Below, one piece after another: positions 7,238 through 15,410 of a stretch of 64,000 nucleotides of DNA (position 1 is its first letter; each line of letters begins with the position of its first letter). The notes beneath the pieces were generated by a model. It saw only the letters and a list, made by a program, of their open reading frames with translations. It was not told where the DNA came from and ran no database searches. This stretch comes from an uncultured Streptomyces sp. (lineage in GTDB: Bacteria; Actinomycetota; Actinomycetes; Streptomycetales; Streptomycetaceae): positions 1-64,000 of the forward strand of contig NZ_CANLBS010000029.1 of assembly GCF_947488945.1 (NCBI RefSeq), read 5' to 3'. The position numbers were made by a program, and so were the translations under genes.

Positions 7238-7977
7238 TGGCCTGGAACCGGAACGAGATGGCGGCGCGGGCCGCGGCCGAGCTGCGCGACGGCGAGTACG
7301 TGAACCTCGGCATCGGGCTGCCCACCCTGATCCCCAACCACCTACCGGACGGCGTCCACGTCGTCCTGGAGTCGGAGAACGGCATTCTGGGCACCGGCGC
7401 CTTCCCCTACGAGGAGGACGTCGACCCCGACCTGATCAACGCGGGCAAGGAGACGGTGACGGTCCGGCCCGGCGCGTCCTTCTTCGACTCGGCGCTCTCG
7501 TTCGGGATGATCCGCGGCGGCCACATCGACGCTGCGGTGCTCGGGGCGATGGAGGTGTCCGCCCGCGGCGACCTGGCCAACTGGGCGGTGCCCGGAAAGC
7601 TGGTGACGGGCATCGGCGGGGCGATGGACCTGGTGCACGGCGCCCGGCGGGTCATCGTCACGATGACCCACACCGCCAAGGACGGCAGCCCGAAGATCGT
7701 CGAGGAGTGCACGCTCCCGCTGACGGGCAAGCGGTGCGTGGACCGGATCATCACGGATCTGGCGGTGCTCGACGTGACCGAGGACGGTCTGCTGCTGGTG
7801 GAGACGGCGCCGGGGGTGGACGCCGAGGAGGTACGGGCGCGCACGGCCGCCCCGGTCCGCGTACCGTCCGCCGCGAACCCGTCCGACGCGCAGGACGACG
7901 CCGCAGGCCCGTCCGGCGCGTCCCCGTCCGGCGCGTCCCGGTCCGGGGCGACCGCATCCGAGAGGAACCGCTCATGA
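7237..7977 (+). CDS. pcaJ: 3-oxoadipate CoA-transferase subunit B
   Basis: The 246-aa subunit B partners PcaI. It carries the catalytic glutamate in the motif SENGILG (Glu47) and the conserved GMIRGGHID and PGKLVTGIGGAMDL segments. It starts on the A of the pcaI TGA and ends overlapping pcaF by ATGA, so the three genes are translationally coupled. The last 50 or so residues (after EVRARTAAPV) are an Ala/Ser/Gly-rich tail encoded partly by a 15-bp tandem repeat. That tail is not part of the enzyme fold and is unusual for the family. Confidence 0.92.
   Translation: MAWNRNEMAARAAAELRDGEYVNLGIGLPTLIPNHLPDGVHVVLESENGILGTGAFPYEEDVDPDLINAGKETVTVRPGASFFDSALSFGMIRGGHIDAAVLGAMEVSARGDLANWAVPGKLVTGIGGAMDLVHGARRVIVTMTHTAKDGSPKIVEECTLPLTGKRCVDRIITDLAVLDVTEDGLLLVETAPGVDAEEVRARTAAPVRVPSAANPSDAQDDAAGPSGASPSGASRSGATASERNRS
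7911..7955 (+). repeat. 15-bp tandem repeat in the 3' end of pcaJ
   Basis: Three copies of GTCCGGCGCGTCCCS, the third diverged, encode the repeated Ser-Gly-Ala-Ser tail of PcaJ. It is a coding minisatellite whose copy number could change without shifting the frame. Confidence 0.75.
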
Positions 7978-9188
7978 GTTTCCGTCCGCGCGACGTCTAC
8001 GTCGTGGACGCCGTCCGCACCCCGATCGGCCGCTACAACGGCGCGCTGGCCCAGGTCCGCCCCGACGACCTCGCCGCGCACACGATCCGCTCACTGCTCG
8101 CCCGCACCCCCGACCTCGATCCCGCCCGGATCGGCGACGTGGTGCTCGGCAACGCCAACGGCGCCGGCGAGGAGAACCGCAACGTCGGCCGGATGGCGGC
8201 GCTGCTCGCCGGGCTGCCCGTCTCGGTCCCCGGCGTCACCGTCAACCGGCTGTGCGCCTCCGGGCTGGAGGCCGTGATCCAGGCGGCCCGCGCCATCGCG
8301 CTCGGCGACCACTCCCTCGTCGTCGCGGGGGGTGTCGAGTCCATGACCCGTGCCCCCTACGTCATGCCGAAGAGCGACCGGGCCTTCCCCGCCGGACACC
8401 CGGAGATGTTCTCGACCACCCTGGGCTGGCGCATGGTCAACCCGAAGATGGACCCGCAGTGGACGGTGCCGCTCGGCGAGAGCGCCGAACTGATCGCGGA
8501 CAAGCACTCCATCGGCCGGGAGCAGCAGGACGCGTTCGCGCTCTCCTCCCACCGCAAGGCGTCCGCGGCGCGTGCCGCGGGGCTCTTCGACGGCGAGATC
8601 GCCCCGTTGACGATCCCGCGCCGCAAGGGCGACCCCCTGGTGGTGGACCGCGACGAATGCATCCGCGAGGACGCCTCCGCGGAGGCCATGGCGGCGTTGC
8701 GGCCGGCCTTCCGCACCGAGAACGGCACCGTCACCGCGGGGAACTCCTCGCCGCTGAACGACGGCGCGGCGGCGCTGCTGCTGGCCGACGAGGAGGGGCT
8801 GCGGGCCACCGGCCGCGAGCCGCTGGCCCGGATCACGGCCTCCGCGGTCTCCGCCAACGAACCGCACTACTTCGGTCTCGCGCCCGTCGAGGCCGTGAAC
8901 CGGGCGCTGGAGCGGGCCGGCAAGTCGTTCGCCGACCTCGCCGCGCTGGAGCTCAACGAGGCTTTCGCGGCCCAGGTGCTGGGCTGCCTGGCCGAGTGGC
9001 CGGACCTCGATCCGGCGATCCTCAATCCGCGCGGCGGCGCGATCGCCATCGGCCACCCGCTCGGCGCCTCGGGCGCCCGGCTCGCCGGTTCGATCGCCCA
9101 CCAGCTCAAGGCGGCCGGCTCGGGCACCGGCGTGGCCACGCTCTGCATCGGCGTGGGCCAGGGCTCGGCCCTCGTACTGGAAAGGTAG
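7974..9188 (+). CDS. pcaF: Beta-ketoadipyl-CoA thiolase
   Basis: This 404-aa thiolase cleaves beta-ketoadipyl-CoA to succinyl-CoA and acetyl-CoA. The nucleophilic Cys94 lies in NRLCASGLEA, His361 in IGHPLGASGAR and Cys391 in ATLCIGVGQG, the full thiolase triad at the usual distances. The N-terminus VYVVDAVRTPIGRYNGAL is typical for PcaF/PaaJ. Start overlaps pcaJ by ATGA; pcaH begins 8 bp after the stop. Operon context with pcaIJ and pcaHGB identifies it as PcaF rather than a fatty-acid thiolase. Confidence 0.93.
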   Translation: MSFRPRDVYVVDAVRTPIGRYNGALAQVRPDDLAAHTIRSLLARTPDLDPARIGDVVLGNANGAGEENRNVGRMAALLAGLPVSVPGVTVNRLCASGLEAVIQAARAIALGDHSLVVAGGVESMTRAPYVMPKSDRAFPAGHPEMFSTTLGWRMVNPKMDPQWTVPLGESAELIADKHSIGREQQDAFALSSHRKASAARAAGLFDGEIAPLTIPRRKGDPLVVDRDECIREDASAEAMAALRPAFRTENGTVTAGNSSPLNDGAAALLLADEEGLRATGREPLARITASAVSANEPHYFGLAPVEAVNRALERAGKSFADLAALELNEAFAAQVLGCLAEWPDLDPAILNPRGGAIAIGHPLGASGARLAGSIAHQLKAAGSGTGVATLCIGVGQGSALVLER

Positions 9189-9196
9189 ACACCCGC

Positions 9197-9967
9197 ATGA
9201 CCACACCGCTCACCCAGGGCGACATCAGTGCCGAGATCACCGGCGCCCGCGAGGAGTACGCGAAGTCCCTCGCCGGCGGCGCAGCGGTCCGGCCGCACCC
9301 CGACCGCGGTTACGCGCCGTACCGCAGCAGCGTGCTGCGCCACCCGAAGCAGCCGCTGCTGCCGGCGGGCGACCCGGAGGCGGTCGAGCTGACCGGACCG
9401 GCGTTCGGCGTCACCGACGTCACCGAGCTGGACAACGACCTGACCCGCCAGCACCTGGGCGAGCCGCTCGGCGAGCGGATCACGGTCACCGGCCGGGTCC
9501 TGGACCGTTCCGGCCGGCCGGTGCGCGGTCAGCTGGTGGAGATCTGGCAGGCCAACGCCTCGGGCCGGTACGCCCACCAGCGCGACCAGCACCCGGCGCC
9601 GCTCGACCCGAACTTCACCGGGGTCGGCCGCTGTCTGACCGACGACAGCGGCACGTACACGTTCACCACGATCAAGCCCGGCGCGTACCCGTGGCGCAAC
9701 CACGTCAACGCGTGGCGTCCCGCGCACATCCACTTCTCGCTGTTCGGCACCGCGTTCACGCAGCGGCTGATCACCCAGATGTACTTCCCCGGCGATCCGC
9801 TCTTCGCGTACGACCCGATCCTGCAGTCGGTCACCGACGACGCGGCCCGCGAGCGGCTCGTCGGCGCGTACGACCACGACCTGTCCACCCCCGAGTACGC
9901 GCTCGGGTACCGCTGGGACATCGTCCTGGACGGTCCGTCCGCCACCTGGATCGAGGAGGGCCGCTGA
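9197..9967 (+). CDS. pcaH: Protocatechuate 3,4-dioxygenase beta subunit
   Basis: This is the catalytic subunit of the non-haem Fe(III) enzyme that opens protocatechuate between its hydroxyls to give 3-carboxy-cis,cis-muconate. All four iron ligands are visible with exact family spacing: Tyr125 (GRYAHQ), Tyr164 (GAYPWRNH), His177 and His179 (RPAHIHFSLFG). The 256-aa length is normal. It overlaps pcaG by one base (TGATG), as expected for subunits made in equal amounts. Confidence 0.95.
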   Translation: MTTPLTQGDISAEITGAREEYAKSLAGGAAVRPHPDRGYAPYRSSVLRHPKQPLLPAGDPEAVELTGPAFGVTDVTELDNDLTRQHLGEPLGERITVTGRVLDRSGRPVRGQLVEIWQANASGRYAHQRDQHPAPLDPNFTGVGRCLTDDSGTYTFTTIKPGAYPWRNHVNAWRPAHIHFSLFGTAFTQRLITQMYFPGDPLFAYDPILQSVTDDAARERLVGAYDHDLSTPEYALGYRWDIVLDGPSATWIEEGR

Positions 9968-10569
9968 TGTCCCGTCCCACGCTTCCCGCTCCCCGGGCCG
10001 ATCTGCCCCCCACGCCCTCCCAGACGGTGGGCCCGTTCTACGGGTACGCGCTCCCGTTCCCGGGCGGCGGCGACATCGCGCCGACCGGGCACCCGGACAC
10101 CGTCGCCCTGCACGGGTACGTGTTCGACGGGGCCGGCACGCCGGTGCCGGACGCGGTGATCGAGGTGTGGCAGCCGACCCCGGACGGCTCGCGCACCGGC
10201 GTGCCCGGCTCCATGCGCCGCGACCCGGTGACCGGGGGCTTCCTCGGCCGCGACGGGCTGACCTTCACCGGCTTCGGGCGCGTGACCACCGACGCGGACG
10301 GCCACTTCGCGGTCCGCACCCTGCCGCCGGGCGGGGTGCCGTACGTGTCACTGGCGGTCTTCGCGCGCGGCCTGCTGCATCATCTGTACACCCGCGCCTA
10401 CCTGCACGACGCGAGCGGCCTCGCGGCCGACCCCCTGCTCGCGGAGCTTCCCGCCGGACGCCGGGCCACCCTGGTCACGGCGCCCGAGCGGGACGGTGTG
10501 CACCGCTTCGACATCCGTCTCCAGGGCGACGGACAGCACGAGGAGACGGTCTTCCTTGACTTCGGCTGA
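9967..10569 (+). CDS. pcaG: Protocatechuate 3,4-dioxygenase alpha subunit
   Basis: This 200-aa subunit has the same beta-sandwich dioxygenase fold as PcaH. It has PSQTVGPFYGYALPF at the N-terminus, GYVFDGAGTPVPDAVIEVWQ, and RGLLHHLYTRAYL in place of the iron-binding region. It lacks the four iron ligands, as alpha subunits do, and helps form the substrate cleft. It starts on the last base of the pcaH stop and overlaps the predicted pcaB start by 14 bp. Confidence 0.94.
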   Translation: MSRPTLPAPRADLPPTPSQTVGPFYGYALPFPGGGDIAPTGHPDTVALHGYVFDGAGTPVPDAVIEVWQPTPDGSRTGVPGSMRRDPVTGGFLGRDGLTFTGFGRVTTDADGHFAVRTLPPGGVPYVSLAVFARGLLHHLYTRAYLHDASGLAADPLLAELPAGRRATLVTAPERDGVHRFDIRLQGDGQHEETVFLDFG

Positions 10570-12001
10570 AGCCGCGTCCGTCGCGGACGTCGGTCTGCTC
10601 TCCCCGGTCACGGCGGGCAGCGCCGTCGAGGGACTGACGGGTGACGCGGCCTACGTGCGGGCGATGCTCGACGCCGAGGTGGCGCTCACCCGCGCCCAGG
10701 CGGCGCTCGGCACGGCCCCGGCGACCGCGGCCGAGGCGGTCGCCGCGGCGGCGGCCCTGCCGGGCCGCTTCGACCCCCGCGACCTCGCGCTGCGCGCCCG
10801 CTCCGGCGGCAACCCGGTCATCCCGCTGGCCGCCGAACTGACCGCGGCCGTCCGGGAGTCCGACCCGGAGGCGGCGGTGTACGCGCACCGGGGCGCGACC
10901 AGCCAGGACATCCTGGACACCGCGACCATGCTGGTGGCCTCGCGGGCGCTGGAGCCGGTCCTCGCCGACCTGCTGCGGGTGGCGGACGCGCTCGGCGCAC
11001 TGGCCGGCACGCACCGGGACACCGCCATGCCGGGCCGCACGCTGACCCAGCACGCGGTGCCGACCACCTTCGGGCTCAAGGCCGCGGGCTGGCGGTCCCT
11101 GGTGCTCGACGCGCACGACCGGCTCGCCGCCGCCCGCACCGCCCTGCCGGTGCAACTCGGGGGCGCGGCAGGCACCTTGGCGGCGTTCTCCGCCTTCGCC
11201 GAAGCCGAAGCCGCGCGCGGAGCCGGGGCCGGGGCGGGCGCCGAGGCGTCCGGGGCCGACGCCGGGCTGCCGTTGCTCGCCGCGTACGCCGCCGCGACGG
11301 GGCTCGCGGAGCCCGTGCTGCCCTGGCACGTGCTCCGCACCCCGGTGGCGGACCTCGGCGGCGCGCTGGCGTTCGCCGCGGGGGCCCTCGGCAAGCTGGC
11401 CGCCGACGTGGCGGTGCTCTCGCGGACCGAGATCGGCGAGGTGTCCGAGGGATCGGGCGGGGAGTCGTCCGCCATGCCGCACAAGGCCAACCCGGCACGG
11501 GCCACCCTGATCGCGGGGGCGGCCCGCCGGGTACCGGCCCTCGCCGGGGTCCTGTACGGCGGCCTCGCCGCCGAGGACGAGCGCCCGGCCGGCGCCTGGC
11601 ACGCGGAGTGGCAGACCCTGCGGGACGCGCTGCGCGCGGTCGGCGGCGCCGCCGCGACGGCGGTGGAGCTGGCCGAGGGTCTCCGGGTCCATCCGGAACG
11701 GATGCGGCGCAACCTCGACGCCACCCACGGGCTGATCGTCACGGAACGACTCGTCGCGGTGTACGCGCCGCTGGCCGGCCGGGCCGAGGCGCGCGCGGCC
11801 GTGACCCGCGCGGGCGAGCGCGCGGTCCGCGAACGGACCTCGTTGCACGAAGCGTTGCGGGCCGAACCCGTCCTCGCTGAGCTGCTGCCCGAGGACCGGC
11901 TGCGCGAACTCACCGATCCCACCGGCTATCCGGGGTCGGCGGGCGCACTCGTGGACCGGGCGCTGGAGCGCCGCCCCACCCCCCACCGCCCGCGCACCTG
12001 A
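10556..12001 (+). CDS. pcaB: 3-carboxy-cis,cis-muconate cycloisomerase
   Basis: This member of the fumarase/aspartase superfamily closes 3-carboxymuconate to gamma-carboxymuconolactone. The signature GGESSAMPHKANP lies at about residues 298-310, and HRGATSQDILDTA near residue 110. The conserved N-terminus GLLSPVTAGS requires a start near 10556. The only candidate there is TTG (10556), inside the end of pcaG, with GAGGAG about 11 bp upstream. This gives 481 residues and strong translational coupling. An in-frame GTG at 10496 exists but would add non-conserved sequence. Confidence 0.9.
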   Translation: MTSAEAASVADVGLLSPVTAGSAVEGLTGDAAYVRAMLDAEVALTRAQAALGTAPATAAEAVAAAAALPGRFDPRDLALRARSGGNPVIPLAAELTAAVRESDPEAAVYAHRGATSQDILDTATMLVASRALEPVLADLLRVADALGALAGTHRDTAMPGRTLTQHAVPTTFGLKAAGWRSLVLDAHDRLAAARTALPVQLGGAAGTLAAFSAFAEAEAARGAGAGAGAEASGADAGLPLLAAYAAATGLAEPVLPWHVLRTPVADLGGALAFAAGALGKLAADVAVLSRTEIGEVSEGSGGESSAMPHKANPARATLIAGAARRVPALAGVLYGGLAAEDERPAGAWHAEWQTLRDALRAVGGAAATAVELAEGLRVHPERMRRNLDATHGLIVTERLVAVYAPLAGRAEARAAVTRAGERAVRERTSLHEALRAEPVLAELLPEDRLRELTDPTGYPGSAGALVDRALERRPTPHRPRT

Positions 12002-12097
12002 CCCCCTCGCCGGGGCCGCCCCCGTGCCCGCCCCGTGCGGGCGCGGCGCTCCCCCACGGGGAACGCCCCGGCCCCACCGGACCGTCCAAGGAGTCCC

Positions 12098-13306
12098 ATG
12101 ACCTCCCGCCACACCGCGGGCCTGTTGCACCATCAGGTGGACGGCCCCGCTTCCGCCCCGCCGCTGCTGCTCGGCCCGTCCCTCGGCACTTCGCTCGCCG
12201 TGTGGGCCCCCCAGGTCGCCGGTCTGGCCCGCGCCCACCGGGTGGTGCGCTGGGACCTGCCCGGCCACGGCCGCTCCCCCGCCTCGCTGCTGCCCGGGGG
12301 CGCGAGCGTCGCCGACCTCGCCCACGAGGTGCTGCGGCTGGCCGACGCCCTCTCGCTCGACCGGTTCGCGTACGCCGGGATCTCCCTCGGCGGGGCCGTC
12401 GGGACCTGGCTCGCGCTCCACCACCCCGAGCGGGTGACCTCGCTCGCCGTGGTCTGCTCGTCGGCACGCTTCGGCGATCCGCAGAACTGGCGGGACCGGG
12501 CGGCGCAGGTCCGTGCGGCCGGGACCGGCCAGGTCGCGGACGCGTCGGCCGGCCGCTGGTTCACCCCCGCCTTCGCGGCGGATCCCGCGGCCCGGAACCT
12601 CGTCGAGGACATGCGGTCCGTCGATCCGGCCGCGTACGCCACGCTGTGCGACGCGCTCGCCGCGTTCGACGTCCGCGCGGAGCTGGCCGGGATCGCCGCA
12701 CCGACGCTGGTGGTGGCCGGGCGGGACGACCCGGCGACGCCGGTGGCCCACGCCCGGGAGCTCGCCGACGGGATTCCGGGCGCCGGGCTGGTCGAGGTGC
12801 CGGGCGCCGCGCACCTGGCGGGGGTCGAGCGCCCGGAGCCCGTACTGGCCGCGCTGCTGGGCCACTTCGGGCCGGCCGCCACCGGCTCGCCGGACGACGA
12901 CGGCACCCGGCACGCGGCCGGACTGTCGGTGCGCCGCCAGGTGCTCGGCGACGAGCACGTGGACCGCGCCGTCGCCCGCACCACCCCGTTCACGTCCGTC
13001 TTCCAGGACTTCATCACCCGCTACGCGTGGGGTGAGGTGTGGACCAGGCCCGGCCTCGACCACCGGACGCGCCGCTGCCTCACCCTCACCGCGCTGGTCG
13101 CCCTCGGCCACCACGCCGAGCTGGAGATGCATCTGCGTGCCGCGTTGCGCAGCGGCGACCTGACCCCCGGCGACGTGCAGGAGGTACTCCTGCAGGCCGC
13201 CGTCTACTGCGGGGTCCCGGCGGCCAACGCCGCGTTCGCGCTCGCCGACCGCGTTCTCGCGGAGACCTCCCCCGCCCCGGCGGAGCACCAGCACGAGGAG
13301 AACTAG
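12098..13306 (+). CDS. pcaL: Bifunctional beta-ketoadipate enol-lactone hydrolase / 4-carboxymuconolactone decarboxylase
   Basis: This is the pcaD-pcaC fusion typical of actinomycetes. The N-terminal alpha/beta hydrolase (about residues 1-270) has its nucleophile in AGISLGGA (Ser near 94), acid in AGRDDPATP and His in GAAHLAGVERP. The C-terminal carboxymuconolactone decarboxylase domain (about 285-390) contains FQDFITRYAWGEVWTRPGL and LTALVALGHHAELEMH. It thus performs decarboxylation and then hydrolysis to beta-ketoadipate. AAGGAG at 12088-12093 precedes the ATG. The 96-bp gap to pcaB is the largest inside the operon. Confidence 0.94.
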   Translation: MTSRHTAGLLHHQVDGPASAPPLLLGPSLGTSLAVWAPQVAGLARAHRVVRWDLPGHGRSPASLLPGGASVADLAHEVLRLADALSLDRFAYAGISLGGAVGTWLALHHPERVTSLAVVCSSARFGDPQNWRDRAAQVRAAGTGQVADASAGRWFTPAFAADPAARNLVEDMRSVDPAAYATLCDALAAFDVRAELAGIAAPTLVVAGRDDPATPVAHARELADGIPGAGLVEVPGAAHLAGVERPEPVLAALLGHFGPAATGSPDDDGTRHAAGLSVRRQVLGDEHVDRAVARTTPFTSVFQDFITRYAWGEVWTRPGLDHRTRRCLTLTALVALGHHAELEMHLRAALRSGDLTPGDVQEVLLQAAVYCGVPAANAAFALADRVLAETSPAPAEHQHEEN

Positions 13307-13307
13307 C

Positions 13308-14480
13308 ATGCACACCACTGTGGGAATCGTCGGCGGCGGGCCCGCCGGGCTTCTGCTGTCCAGAATCCTCCACCGGGCCGGCATCGACTGCGTGGTCCTG
13401 GAGAGCCGGGACCGGGAGTACGTCGAACAGCGTCAGCGCGCCGGCATCCTGGAGCAGTCCACCGTGGACGCCCTGCGCGAGGTGGACGCGGCCGAACGCC
13501 TGGACGCCGAGGGCCTGGTGCACGACGGCGTCGAACTGCGCTGGGAGGGCCGGGCGCACCGGATCGACTTCCCGTCGCTGACCGGCGGCCGCAAGGTGTG
13601 GGTGTACGCGCAGACCGAGGTCGTCAAGGACCTGATAGCCCTGCAACTGGTGGACGGTGCGGCGCTCCACTTCGGGGCCGAGGTGCGGTCCGTCGAGGGG
13701 GCCGACACCGACCGGCCGACGATCCGCTACGCACACGAGGGCCAGGACAAGACGCTGACCTGCGACTACGTGGTGGGCTGCGACGGCTTCCACGGAGTGG
13801 TGCGCGCCGCGGTGCCGGAGTCGGTGCGGCGCACGTACGAACGGGTCTATCCCTATTCGTGGTTCGGGATCCTCGCCGATGTCGCCCCCTCCTGCGACGA
13901 GCTGATCTACGCGCACTCACCGCGCGGGTTCGCCCTGCACAGCATGCGCTCGCCCGAGGTGAGCAGGCTCTACCTCCAGGTGCCGAACGGCACGGACCCC
14001 GCCGCGTGGTCGGACGAGCGGATCTGGGACGAGCTGGACGCCCGGTTCGCGCTGCCGGGCTGGAAACTGGAGCGGGGCCCGATCACCTCCAAGAGCGTGC
14101 TGCCGATGCGGAGTTCGGTGACGGAGCCGATGGCGTACGGGCGGGTGTTCCTGGCCGGTGACGCGGCGCACATCGTGCCGCCGACCGGCGCGAAGGGCCT
14201 CAACCTGGCCGCCGCGGACGTGGTGGTCCTGGGCCGGGCGCTGGTCCGCCTGCACGGGACGGGCTCGTCCGACCTGCTGGACGCGTACTCGGACACCTGC
14301 CTGCGGCGGGTGTGGCGGGCGGAACACTTCTCGTACTTCATGACCACGACGCTGCACACGGACCCGGAGCAGAGCGAGTTCGACACCCGCCTCCAGGTCT
14401 CGCAGCTCGACCGGATCGCCGCGTCCCCGCACGCGGCGGCCGAACTCGCCATGAACTACGCGGGCCTGCCGCTGCCGTAG
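13308..14480 (+). CDS. pobA: 4-hydroxybenzoate 3-monooxygenase
   Basis: This 390-aa FAD-dependent hydroxylase converts 4-hydroxybenzoate to protocatechuate and so feeds the operon upstream of PcaHG. It shows the dinucleotide motif GIVGGGPAG at the N-terminus, the QRQRAGILEQ segment, the DG motif VVGCDGFHG near residue 155, and the GD motif FLAGDAAHIVPPTGAKGLNLA near 280-300. It starts 1 bp after the pcaL stop with GAGGAG upstream, so it is the last gene of the pca operon. The strong hairpin at 14655 closes the unit. Confidence 0.93.
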   Translation: MHTTVGIVGGGPAGLLLSRILHRAGIDCVVLESRDREYVEQRQRAGILEQSTVDALREVDAAERLDAEGLVHDGVELRWEGRAHRIDFPSLTGGRKVWVYAQTEVVKDLIALQLVDGAALHFGAEVRSVEGADTDRPTIRYAHEGQDKTLTCDYVVGCDGFHGVVRAAVPESVRRTYERVYPYSWFGILADVAPSCDELIYAHSPRGFALHSMRSPEVSRLYLQVPNGTDPAAWSDERIWDELDARFALPGWKLERGPITSKSVLPMRSSVTEPMAYGRVFLAGDAAHIVPPTGAKGLNLAAADVVVLGRALVRLHGTGSSDLLDAYSDTCLRRVWRAEHFSYFMTTTLHTDPEQSEFDTRLQVSQLDRIAASPHAAAELAMNYAGLPLP

Positions 14481-14654
14481 CGGTCCGGCGGGCAACTGCC
14501 GGGAGGGGCGGGCAGGGCCCGACCGGGGCCGCCCGCCGTCGCGCCGCACCCCGGACTTCGCACCGCCCGGGCGCGGTCGTCCTCGGCGCGGTCGTCGCGG
14601 GCGTCACCCTGCTCGTACGGAACTGACCGCGTCCGCACGCGCACCGGTACGGCC

Positions 14655-14712
14655 GGCGTACGCGCCCCGTTCCGGGCTCCCGCAGGGCAGCCCGGAACGG
14701 GGCGCGTACGCC
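14655..14712. terminator. Perfect 24-bp hairpin closing the pca-pob operon
   Basis: Two perfect 24-nt arms (14655-14678 and 14689-14712), beginning GGCGTACGCGCCCCG, enclose a 10-nt loop. It lies between the convergent pobA and MarR genes, so it probably terminates both. It is the longest perfect palindrome in the window. Confidence 0.8.
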
Positions 14713-14747
14713 GCACTCCCGCACCGGCGGCGCGGCGCACCGTGCCC

Positions 14748-15293
14748 CTACTCCCCCCGCGCCGCGCGCCGCGCCTCCGGCGTACGCGACTCCAGGTCGA
14801 CGACCAGCTCCCGGAGCCCGGCCGCCAGCGTCTCGCGGTCCTCGGCCCCGAGGGACTTGAGCAGGTCGGACTCGAAGGCGAAGTGGCCGTCCAAATCGCG
14901 GTCGAGGTCGGCGACGCCCTCCGGGGTCAGCCGCACCAGGCTGGAGCGCCCGTCGGCCGGCGAGGCGGCGCGGGTGATCCACCCCTCGTCCTCCAGCCGC
15001 TTGAGCCGCCCGGTCAGCCCGGCGGCGGAGACCAGCATGCCGCGCCGCAGTTCGGTCGGGGTGAGCGCGTACGGCGGACCGGACCGCCGGAGCGCGCGGA
15101 GCACGTCGAAGTCGCCCAGGTTCGCCACGACCATGCCGGGCCGCCGCCGCAGCCTGCGGTTCTGCGCGTCCTCGATGAGGTGGCCGAGTCGCTGGATCCG
15201 GGCGAGCACCTGGCTCGGGGACGCGTCGAGCCGCGGGCACGCGACCGCCCACTCGCCGGCGGCCCGGTCGATGGCGTCTTCGTCGGCCGTCAT
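14748..15293 (-). CDS. MarR-family regulator
   Basis: The 181-aa protein has a MarR winged helix: YALTPTELRRGMLVSAAGLTGRLKRLEDEGWI as recognition region and ASPADGRSSLVRLTPEGVADL as wing. The ATG at 15293 (MTADED) was preferred to an upstream in-frame start because it matches the normal length and leaves a sensible intergenic promoter. It diverges from an MFS exporter gene, the classic layout for ligand-induced efflux. It probably represses both genes until an aromatic or antibiotic-like ligand binds (family knowledge). Confidence 0.85.
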   Translation of the reverse strand: MTADEDAIDRAAGEWAVACPRLDASPSQVLARIQRLGHLIEDAQNRRLRRRPGMVVANLGDFDVLRALRRSGPPYALTPTELRRGMLVSAAGLTGRLKRLEDEGWITRAASPADGRSSLVRLTPEGVADLDRDLDGHFAFESDLLKSLGAEDRETLAAGLRELVVDLESRTPEARRAARGE

Positions 15294-15410
15294 GTCGTTC
15301 ACTCCGCATCCAAGGCGCCGGACTTCTCGGGACATCCTAGGCAGGGCCGGTGCCGGCACCCGCCCGCTCGTCATTTATTTCGTTCGCGTACTAGTTGTAT
15401 CGTGACGACC
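15294..15410. promoter_or_regulatory. MarR/MFS divergent promoter
   Basis: This 117-bp spacer is AT-richer at 15370-15402, with TTATTTCG and ACTAGTTGTATCG, and should contain both promoters and the MarR operator. TTGTAT at 15395-15400 could be a -10 box, but it is very close to the ATG at 15411. No clear long palindrome was found. Confidence 0.4.

Noticed and set aside
10475..13384. Minus-strand open frame of 969 codons opposite pcaB-pcaL
   Set aside because: It crosses two well-supported genes, has low-complexity Arg/Gly/Ala composition and no ribosome-binding site.
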